This document shows positions 6,245 through 12,541 of a stretch of DNA of 21,974 nucleotides, piece after piece (the stretch's first letter is position 1; the number at the start of each line of letters is the position of its first letter). Below the pieces are notes generated by a model. That model was not told the DNA's origin and did not search any database. It saw only the letters and a list, made by a program, of their open reading frames with translations. The DNA comes from a virus. A program made the position numbers and the translations under genes. The stretch spans positions 1 to 21,974 of IMG/VR virus record IMGVR_UViG_3300032020_000053. One strand, 5' to 3'.

Positions 6245-6700
6245 ATGTTTAAGCGATTTGCGGCCCTGACCGCGGTGGTGTTAGTCTTCAGTTTGGCCAT
6301 AGCCCAAGAAACGCAGACCGAATGGACCATAGAGAAAGTATCTAGTAATCTTGGCAAAGACCTTAGCAGTATATTTCCGGGCCACGGCGGCGGTCAAGGC
6401 GGTATCGCCAAATGGCCGATAAAAGATCAGGCAGTTGAGCAAGTTTGGAAAGCCGTGATGCAAACCCTTGTTTTTATGAAAGGGATAGCGGCAGAGGGTA
6501 ATTTAGATTCAGGCACCATTACGGCCAAGCGCGCTGGAACATTGATTCGCTTTGTCATTACTCCATCCGATACTGGCGCTGACCTCTTTGGGAGATGGGA
6601 ATTTGTTTCTGGAGAAAAATGGCAATTTAGCACGCCTTTTAATCAAGCAAAGAAATTCTTTAATGATCTGTTTCCAAAAGTCAAAGAGGCATTGAAATGA
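6245..6700 (+). CDS. Secreted protein of unknown function, likely lysogen-expressed cargo
   Basis: This 151-residue protein has a classic Sec signal peptide: MFKR, a hydrophobic core of about 14 residues, then AIA|QE as a signal-peptidase I site near residues 20-21. No lipobox cysteine is present. The mature part is small and mixed alpha/beta, with a glycine-rich GHGGGQGG loop and a strand pair around GTITAKRAGTLIRFVIT. The start has AGGGAGA upstream. It lies 11 bases behind the repressor on the same strand, so it is probably made during lysogeny, as morons often are. GC is lower than in the structural genes, suggesting separate origin. No family was recognised. Confidence 0.75.
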   Translation: MFKRFAALTAVVLVFSLAIAQETQTEWTIEKVSSNLGKDLSSIFPGHGGGQGGIAKWPIKDQAVEQVWKAVMQTLVFMKGIAAEGNLDSGTITAKRAGTLIRFVITPSDTGADLFGRWEFVSGEKWQFSTPFNQAKKFFNDLFPKVKEALK

Positions 6701-6737
6701 AATTCGTCATCTGATTTGATCCTCAAAGAAGAAATCC

Positions 6738-6789
6738 AAGGAGGTCCATGTTGCGCCATTCTCAGGATTGCCTTCTCGCTCTTGATTAA
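6738..6789 (+). CDS. Possible 13-codon leader peptide ahead of integrase
   Basis: AAGGAGGT (6738-6745), a complete match to the usual anti-Shine-Dalgarno, precedes ATG 6748. The 13 codons end at TAA 6789, 14 bases before the integrase ATG. The spacing to ATG is short; TTG 6751 in the same frame fits better. The integrase has no clear ribosome site of its own and is in a different frame, so this short frame may control or couple its translation. It could also be chance. Confidence 0.35.
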
Positions 6790-6803
6790 ATAAGCCCGAT
6801 TCG

Positions 6804-8027
6804 ATGCCCCGCCGCCGTGACGGCCCCACGTTCAATCGGCAGACGGGCTACTGGTTCTTTGACAACCGCGTCGGCTTCCCCCCGGACCGGCGCCGCGTCC
6901 GCTTCTCCCTCCGGACCAAGGACCGCGCCCGGGCCCAGTTCCTTTGGGAGAAAGAGTGGAAGAAGCGCTGGGGCGAGTATTACGGCATCCGGCCTATTGA
7001 CCGCCCGGCCGGGCCCGAGACCCTCGAGGCTGCCGCGGCGGCCTTCGTCAGCTACGAGCGGGATGTCCGGCGCGTCAAGGGTTGGGCCGTGATCGAGTCC
7101 CGCCTCGACTTCGTCGCCGAGCTCTGGGGTCCGGACCGGCGCCTGGACGCCCTCGGCGACAAGGACCTGGCCACGCTCGATGCCGCGCTGAAGGAATCCG
7201 GCCTGAGCCCGGGCACGATCAACCACTACTTCAAGATGCTCAAATCCTTCTTCGCCTGGGCCGTGGAGAAGGGATATCATCCCGGACCGAACCCGGCCCG
7301 ATCCGTCCGGCCATACGTCGTCAACGACCGGCGCCGGGCCTTCTCGCCCGAGGAGGTCAAGCGAATCCTAGCCGCCAGCCGCGAAATCGAGGCGGAGGCC
7401 CGGCCCCAGGACGGCATCATGCGTCTGGCCGAGCGGATCGTCCGGCTGCTCTTGCTGACCGGGATGCGGGCCGGCGAGCTCCTGAACCTGAAATGGTCGG
7501 CCGTCCGCAGCGACCGCATCGTCCTCGAGCGGACCGAGACGAAGCAGCGCCGGGAGAAGATCATCCCCATCTCCGATTCTCTGCGCTCGGTCCTGAGCAC
7601 GCTCGAGCGCAAGGATGAGTACGTCCTGCCCCTCCGCCGGCGCGGCGGCATCATGGCCGCGGCCTACTGCGACAACCTCATCCGGACGGTCCGGGCCAAG
7701 GCCGGGATCCCGGACTTCATCCTCCACGGCCTCCGCCACACGGCCTCGACGATCATGGTCTCCGAGGCCCTCGGTCGCGGGGTCGGCCTGGCGGACGTCA
7801 TGGCCATCCTCGGCCATTCCCAGGTCCAGACAACCCTCCGGTACCAGCATGCGGACCTCGAACGGATGCGGAAAGCGGTCGACGTCCTGGCCGAGAAAAC
7901 CGCCGTTGACAAGGCAGGGAAGTCCGGCTACAATGAGCGGGTTGAAAAGCTGGTCGGCGCCGGGAAAACCGGGCCGGCTGGTCAAGCTCCGGTCAAGATG
8001 ACCAGGGCGATAAAGATAAAACGCTGA
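6804..8027 (+). CDS. int: Tyrosine integrase
   Basis: A 407-residue site-specific recombinase. An N-terminal arm-binding-type region (1-65) precedes a SAM-like core-binding domain (about 70-155) and the catalytic domain (165-365). The active-site set is complete: R222 in TGMRAGEL, K247 in the beta-hairpin, H308 and R311 in HGLRH, H338 in LGHS, and the nucleophile Y347 in TLRYQH. The C-terminal 45 residues extend beyond the catalytic core and are basic. It should insert the phage at attB and, with an excisionase (candidate at 5291-5536), excise it. No convincing Shine-Dalgarno precedes ATG 6804; a short leader frame with a perfect one lies just upstream. The 3' end overlaps the opposing secreted-protein gene by 35 bases. 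Confidence 0.95.
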   Translation: MPRRRDGPTFNRQTGYWFFDNRVGFPPDRRRVRFSLRTKDRARAQFLWEKEWKKRWGEYYGIRPIDRPAGPETLEAAAAAFVSYERDVRRVKGWAVIESRLDFVAELWGPDRRLDALGDKDLATLDAALKESGLSPGTINHYFKMLKSFFAWAVEKGYHPGPNPARSVRPYVVNDRRRAFSPEEVKRILAASREIEAEARPQDGIMRLAERIVRLLLLTGMRAGELLNLKWSAVRSDRIVLERTETKQRREKIIPISDSLRSVLSTLERKDEYVLPLRRRGGIMAAAYCDNLIRTVRAKAGIPDFILHGLRHTASTIMVSEALGRGVGLADVMAILGHSQVQTTLRYQHADLERMRKAVDVLAEKTAVDKAGKSGYNERVEKLVGAGKTGPAGQAPVKMTRAIKIKR

Positions 8028-8193
8028 TAATCAATACATTCCACGCTTGAATATATGGCCCGTTAGTTCCGTCGGTGCCTTGCCTGGCGCCCCCCGATTT
8101 TGCCGTTTTCCCCGAGAGCACCGAGTCCCGCATTCTTGCGCTGAGTCCTTGAAGTCCAGCCGGGCCGCTTCTTTTGGTCAAGATTTGGTCAAG
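7980..8193. other. Candidate attP region with paired GGTCAAG arm-type sites
   Basis: GGTCAAG occurs at 7980-7986 and 7991-7997, and again at 8176-8182 and 8187-8193. Each pair has an 11-bp period (one helical turn), as expected for cooperative arm-site binding by a tyrosine integrase. In the second pair the match extends to TTTGGTCAAG twice. The 178 bases between the pairs would hold the crossover core. The position directly after int is the usual attP location. The core itself cannot be identified without attL or attR. Confidence 0.45.
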
Positions 8194-8601
8194 GTCGGCT
8201 TCGGGTTCCTCTTTCAGCTTGACGGAGAAATAATCTGGTCTATCTTCATTTATGCTTACTATATAAACCTTGCCTATCCACCATATATCAACCCCGCTGC
8301 CCGGCCCTTTTATGCCTGCTTTTTTGTACATCTGTATCAACTCGAAACTCGTCCCGGGACTTCTATAATAAGTAACTATCGCACCGTTCTCAAATTTCAG
8401 GGTCCACCAGCCGGCAAAAGGAAAATCCCTTTCCATCTGCCTATCAAGAACAGCGCTGCCTGCGCCGATGTAGAGCGGAACGAAAACGGCATCTTTTAAA
8501 GCCGACTCAAAAACAATCATTTCCTCCGCATTGGATGCCGGCGCCGATACGAGAAACAGCAGGGCCGTCAGGGCCGTGCAAATCAAGGTGCGGATGTTCA
8601 T
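7993..8601 (-). CDS. Secreted protein of unknown function spanning the candidate attP
   Basis: ATG 8601 follows an AAGGGGG site. The 202-residue product has a Sec signal peptide: MNIR, a hydrophobic core, then SNA|EE near residues 25-26. A compact domain to about residue 135 is rich in aromatic residues and beta strands (AGWWTLKFENGAIVTYYRSP, then VDIWWIGKVYIVSI). After ILTKR the last 60 residues turn glycine/serine-rich and look unstructured. That segment is encoded across the GGTCAAG repeats and the end of int, so it may be a read-through tail that changes on integration. Lower GC than neighbours and a location between tail genes and attP are typical of moron cargo. The function is unknown. 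Confidence 0.65.
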   Translation of the reverse strand: MNIRTLICTALTALLFLVSAPASNAEEMIVFESALKDAVFVPLYIGAGSAVLDRQMERDFPFAGWWTLKFENGAIVTYYRSPGTSFELIQMYKKAGIKGPGSGVDIWWIGKVYIVSINEDRPDYFSVKLKEEPEADLDQILTKRSGPAGLQGLSARMRDSVLSGKTAKSGGARQGTDGTNGPYIQAWNVLIISVLSLSPWSS

Positions 8602-8640
8602 TTCATTCCCCCTTTATGGTTTTCAATATAATCGCCCATC

Positions 8641-8671
8641 GCCCGCTAACGTAATACAGGCGGGGCTTTTT
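8641..8671 (+). terminator. Rightward rho-independent terminator
   Basis: GCCCGC (8641-8646) pairs with GCGGG(G)C (8660-8666), with one bulged G and a 13-base loop, followed by TTTTT (8667-8671). On the plus strand it would stop transcripts from int before they run antisense into the tail operon. The minus-strand hairpin lacks a U-tract, so it is not an obvious terminator for the late operon. Confidence 0.55.
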
Positions 8672-8676
8672 GTCAA

Positions 8677-10638
8677 TTATGCCGTTATGATTTGGCACGC
8701 ATAGATGATCTCGCCGCCGCTGATATCGATGTCCCGGATGATCCCGGCGAGGTCCACGATGACCGGCTCTTCGCCCGGGACCGGCGCCACGGCGAGCTCC
8801 ACGGGCCAGGCGATCGTGTCGCCGAGCTCAAGGGGCACGGGATTGAAAGGAGTCTTGATTTCCGTGTACCACTTCGGGTCCTTGAACGCGGCCAGGAGGG
8901 CCGCCGCCATCGCGTCGAGCGAGGCCTGGTCCTGGAATAGATCGTTCGTAATGGGGAACGCCCGCTCCAAGTAGGCGTCGATCGAGGGCTGGTCGTACGT
9001 GGCCGCGCAGACCAGTCGACTCGTCTTCTTGTCCTTGGCCGTCGAGAATGCGCCCCGCTCCATGCCCTCGATGACGATTCGGTTTCGGATCTCGGCTAGG
9101 TCCTGGCGGACGCCGGGGTCCCTGACCTGCCCGGGCAGGGAGAAGGTGAAGACGGGAGAAGTCGCCGTCGGTGCCGGCTTGAATGTCGGCGTCCCGTCGT
9201 AGGCGAACCAAAAGCGGTAATTGCACCGCTCGCAGATCCGGCGGACGGCGTCAAGTGTGGGCGTTCCGGCCTCGAACCAGACCTTGGGGATGCCGATGTT
9301 TGGGTCCGTGTATTCCAGGGCCGCCAGCGCCGCGGCCCGGGATGCGTATAGACCCGCCGTCACAAGTAGGTCGCCGAGCACATCCATGATATCCTGGGTC
9401 GTGAAGTAGTAGACGATGAGGTTGTTCGTCCCCGTCTCGACCCAGACATTGTCGTTGAAGTAGAACGTCTTGTTCGCCTCGTCGTAGAGCCAACCCGCGT
9501 TGTTGTCGCCGTACCAAAGGGGGACGCCGTCGAGCGTTACGTAATAGACACCGTTGCAGGCGGCCGGCATCACGTAGCGCGTGTTCACGCGGGCCGTCAC
9601 CTCGCGGAACGTGAGCTGATCGATATAGTAAACGGTTATGTACGGCGGCGTGTCGATAATCGTGGGGCTGATCAGGAGCTTCATGTAGGTGTTGCAACTA
9701 CACGGGGCCGTGAAATGGATTTTTACGGTCGTCCACGCCGCGCTCGCAAGCCCCTCGGCCTGAGCCACGACCTTATTTGTCCCTATCTCATGCAACGATA
9801 GCGTCAGAGAGGCGCCGGAATCGTACGGGGCGAATACCCGTCTTTGATATTTGAATGAGATCTCGTAGACCTTGCCGTTGACTATTGAGCCGACGACTTT
9901 TTCTGAGCTGGTCCAGCCATAGTCCCCCGATGTCTCCAAATGCCCGACGAAATCCGATCCGCCGCCCGTCTCCTCCTCTGAAATAAACACTCCGTGAAGC
10001 GTTTCCCAACCCACCGGGTCAACGTCGAGGTCGTTGCCGGGCGGCTGACATAATAACGCATCATTTTCGACATACTTCTCCGCGCCGAATGTCTTGGCCG
10101 TCTCGACGGACGAAAACGTCGCTGATGCCCCCCAATAGTTCGCCGGGCTCCTGAGCGCCGTATCCGCCAGCGGCTTCATGAAGTCCAGGCCCTTAAGGGT
10201 GACGGTCTTGGCCGCGTGGTTGAACGTCGGGGCGCCCATGTAGCCGATGAGCCGTTGCCAATAATGGACCGCTCCGCCGAACACGCCGCCGACGGAGATC
10301 CGGACCTTGCGACCAACGCGGAAGTAAGTCTTATAAGCCGACGTGGGATGGAACGGATGGAAGATGCCGCCAGGATTTTGAACCTCTGCACTCCAGGAAC
10401 CCGCGACCGGGTCCGGCGAGGCCCCGGCGCCGCCGAGCTTGACGGAGACGGACTTGAGGAGGCTTATCGTTCCGCCATAAAACGCCTCGCCGTAATAGGG
10501 ATCTCCATAAAAGGGGCCGGTTTCGACGATCTCATTTACATCCACCCACGCCCCATCGACATAGAGCTCGAACTTGTAACGTATCTGCTTGACCTTCGCC
10601 AGCAGGTCGGTTTGGGTGAGCGGGGAGATGGGTTGCAT
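8677..10638 (-). CDS. Tail tip/hub-like protein with a carbohydrate-binding-like insert
   Basis: At 653 residues this is the last gene of the late operon. Residues 20-190 contain a beta-rich structural region with an unusual FYGDPYYGEAFYGG run at 43-56. Residues about 195-348 form a discrete jelly-roll-like module with the features of carbohydrate-binding modules (WETLHGVFISEE, YEISFKYQRR, AWTTVKIHFTAP, then a Y-rich ITVYYIDQLTF ending). Residues 400-650 resemble the baseplate-hub part of siphovirus tail proteins: a domain around VRRICERCNYRFWF, then a C-terminal LELGDTIAWP and IIRDIDISGG segment. It probably sits at the distal tail and helps bind a surface glycan. No clear Shine-Dalgarno precedes ATG 10638, which lies 22 bases after the deacetylase stop. 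Confidence 0.7.
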   Translation of the reverse strand: MQPISPLTQTDLLAKVKQIRYKFELYVDGAWVDVNEIVETGPFYGDPYYGEAFYGGTISLLKSVSVKLGGAGASPDPVAGSWSAEVQNPGGIFHPFHPTSAYKTYFRVGRKVRISVGGVFGGAVHYWQRLIGYMGAPTFNHAAKTVTLKGLDFMKPLADTALRSPANYWGASATFSSVETAKTFGAEKYVENDALLCQPPGNDLDVDPVGWETLHGVFISEEETGGGSDFVGHLETSGDYGWTSSEKVVGSIVNGKVYEISFKYQRRVFAPYDSGASLTLSLHEIGTNKVVAQAEGLASAAWTTVKIHFTAPCSCNTYMKLLISPTIIDTPPYITVYYIDQLTFREVTARVNTRYVMPAACNGVYYVTLDGVPLWYGDNNAGWLYDEANKTFYFNDNVWVETGTNNLIVYYFTTQDIMDVLGDLLVTAGLYASRAAALAALEYTDPNIGIPKVWFEAGTPTLDAVRRICERCNYRFWFAYDGTPTFKPAPTATSPVFTFSLPGQVRDPGVRQDLAEIRNRIVIEGMERGAFSTAKDKKTSRLVCAATYDQPSIDAYLERAFPITNDLFQDQASLDAMAAALLAAFKDPKWYTEIKTPFNPVPLELGDTIAWPVELAVAPVPGEEPVIVDLAGIIRDIDISGGEIIYACQIITA

Positions 10639-10660
10639 GAAGGTTATGCTGTTTCACAAC

Positions 10661-12067
10661 TCAAGATTGCCACCGACATTCTCCGTACCAATTGCCGAAG
10701 GACGAGTATTTCTTTGCGTTTTCATTGGTGAAGATTTGGAGATATGGTCCGAGCGTCGTCGCGGCCTGCGGCAAATTCGTATTGAATGTTCCCAATAGCA
10801 CCCCGTTGAGATAAACGACCGCGCTGTTGCCTCCCATGATGACTATTTTCAGCGTATATACGGTCGAGGCCACAACCACCACGCCGGAATCGGTATTGCT
10901 CTGCGTAGTTCCATCGCGTGCGCACACATACCAGTTGGCCCCGACTACGCTGGAATATCGAATCCCAATAAACTCGGTTGGGGCGGTATCGTTATTAGTT
11001 GTCTTCAGGGCGCTCGCTAGGCCGACGAAAATCCGCATATTGGTGAGGCCCGAATAGGTCTTAAATCGGCAAACCCAAGTCGGATTTTGCGGCAATACTG
11101 TCTCTGAATATTGTCCGGTCAAGCGGCTGGAAGTGTCCAGCGTAGCCTCTGTCGATATGCGATACCAATTCCCGGTTGATTCCGTAGAATAAAGGACCGT
11201 AGAGCCGGACAGGGATAGTAACGAATTCCAATTCCTGTACCCTATCCCGTCTATAAACGCGCCCCAGGCCCACCCCTCGCTAAACATCTTGACGAGCGTG
11301 GATACTTCCCCGGCCTCGCCCGCTTCACCATATGCGGGATGTGCATGGTCGGCTAGGTTTCCGATAACGGCAAGCGCGTTCTCCATCGTCAGAATTTGTA
11401 TTCCTTTAGATTCAATATACGTTATTAGATTATTGAGATAAGTTGCCATCGTCGTGTCTATTGCGTGACCGAAGAAATTCAGCATTCCGCCCGTCTCGAC
11501 AACGCTATCGATGTATGCTTTGGCATCATCGAGGGACAATCCATCAAGTCCGACCGCCTTCAACTGAAATGTCGTAATCGGGAATGATTGCACTCCGCCT
11601 GATGCCGCCCTTGCCATTTCATAGTATTGCTTCACGAAAGAACGAACTGTGGCATTATGTCCGCCATAGGGATAGGCAAATGTCCGACAGGGATAACCGA
11701 GGCCGGCCAGAACACTTCGAGAAACCGAAAGTTCCGCCACGATTTCAGCGTCGCCTACTGTGGTTAAATCCACATGAGACGCCGAGTGACTGGCGATTTC
11801 CCATCCGAGGTTGAACAAGTCTGACAACATCGCCTCGGTTAATTTTCCAGAATCCCCAATCAAATCGGTAATAATAAACGCCGTCGCCCCGATGTTGTGG
11901 TTATCAAATACTGCCTTCCCCGTAGTATATAGTGATTCATGTCCGTCATCGAATGAAAATGTCACTACCGCTCCGCCATCAGCATCTGCTTTCAAGGTCT
12001 GAAGCGCGTTGATGTGCGCCGCCAGGATTTTATCCACATGGTCAACTTTCGGTGTCCAACTTGCCAT
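10661..12067 (-). CDS. Tail-associated polysaccharide deacetylase with a C-terminal lectin-like domain
   Basis: This 468-residue protein has three parts. Residues 1-30 look like a phage tail-attachment segment (VDHVDKILAAHINALQ). Residues 33-205 are a NodB-type polysaccharide deacetylase (carbohydrate esterase 4): FSFDDG with D40/D41, the zinc-binding HSASH pair H94/H98, the RTFAYPYG motif starting at R128, and a late H201 in FFGHAI. All main catalytic and metal motifs are present. Residues about 250-468 form a LamG/concanavalin-like beta domain (FIGIRYSSV, YTLKIVIMGG, VVYLNGVLLG). Known relatives remove acetyl groups from peptidoglycan or exopolysaccharide; here I infer modification of capsule or cell wall at adsorption. 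GGAGG precedes the start. GC is clearly lower than in flanking tail genes, suggesting acquisition. Confidence 0.85.
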   Translation of the reverse strand: MASWTPKVDHVDKILAAHINALQTLKADADGGAVVTFSFDDGHESLYTTGKAVFDNHNIGATAFIITDLIGDSGKLTEAMLSDLFNLGWEIASHSASHVDLTTVGDAEIVAELSVSRSVLAGLGYPCRTFAYPYGGHNATVRSFVKQYYEMARAASGGVQSFPITTFQLKAVGLDGLSLDDAKAYIDSVVETGGMLNFFGHAIDTTMATYLNNLITYIESKGIQILTMENALAVIGNLADHAHPAYGEAGEAGEVSTLVKMFSEGWAWGAFIDGIGYRNWNSLLSLSGSTVLYSTESTGNWYRISTEATLDTSSRLTGQYSETVLPQNPTWVCRFKTYSGLTNMRIFVGLASALKTTNNDTAPTEFIGIRYSSVVGANWYVCARDGTTQSNTDSGVVVVASTVYTLKIVIMGGNSAVVYLNGVLLGTFNTNLPQAATTLGPYLQIFTNENAKKYSSFGNWYGECRWQS

Positions 12068-12068
12068 C

Positions 12069-12164
12069 TTATCCTCCCGTGCCCTTAAGCTCGATTGAGA
12101 ACTTATATAAAATTTCCGCCTGCCCCGTCGTCTCGGCTATCGGTTGTACAATCGCCTGCATCAT
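12069..12164 (-). CDS. 31-codon ORF between tail genes
   Basis: ATG 12164 overlaps the stop of the 125-residue gene (ATGA) and has AGAGGTG upstream. The frame of 31 codons ends at TAA 12069, one base before the deacetylase start. The sequence is MMQAIVQPIAETTGQAEILY followed by KFSIELKGTGG. The ribosome site, the coupled start and the exact fill of the gap favour a real gene, or at least a coupling ORF feeding the deacetylase. It is too short for a domain call. Confidence 0.45.
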   Translation of the reverse strand: MMQAIVQPIAETTGQAEILYKFSIELKGTGG

Positions 12165-12538
12165 CGCACCTCTTTGAGGGTCAGCCGGACGCGGTACAGC
12201 ACCTCGTCGGTGTGGACGTCGATCAGGGGCTCGCGCTCGTAGGACGCCATGACGACCGTATACCAGGTCTCGTCGTCCCAGGTGTTCTGGAAATGGAGGC
12301 TCGTCTTGAAGCGCCGCAGCCACTCGAAGTCGTCGACCTGGACCCTGGTCAGGAGGTCCCACTCGAGCGGCCAGACGTGACGCTCCTCGGACTTGAAGTT
12401 GTAGTTATAGGAGCCGTCGGACATCTCGGCTTCCTCGATCGACCGCTCGACCACGATGGGCCAGCTCGGGCCGGACCGATAGCGCGGCTTGGGGAGCGTC
12501 AGTTCCTGGCCAACCGGGCCGAGCTTGATGTCGGGCAT
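12161..12538 (-). CDS. Small tail protein downstream of the tape measure
   Basis: A 125-residue beta-rich protein without signal or membrane segment. Strand-like stretches include WPIVVERSIEEAEMSDGS, RHVWPLEWDLLTRVQVDDFEWL and VLYRVRLTLKEV. Immediately behind the tape measure gene, this is the slot of a distal-tail or minor tail protein (gpM/Dit-like). It is much shorter than a full Dit, so it may be a reduced version. Three bases separate it from the tape measure stop. The role is inferred from position. Confidence 0.65.
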   Translation of the reverse strand: MPDIKLGPVGQELTLPKPRYRSGPSWPIVVERSIEEAEMSDGSYNYNFKSEERHVWPLEWDLLTRVQVDDFEWLRRFKTSLHFQNTWDDETWYTVVMASYEREPLIDVHTDEVLYRVRLTLKEVR

Positions 12539-12541
12539 CGT

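Noticed and set aside
7998-8175. tRNA or tmRNA fragment as attP core
   Set aside because: I looked for a T-loop or acceptor end in this stretch and could not recognise one.
8624-8629. TATAAT on the plus strand
   Set aside because: No -35 element at a proper distance and no rightward gene follows.
8648-8676. Minus-strand promoter TTGACA-17-TACGTT for the secreted protein
   Set aside because: The -35 box is perfect but the -10 matches only three of six bases and lies in the terminator loop; too weak to list.
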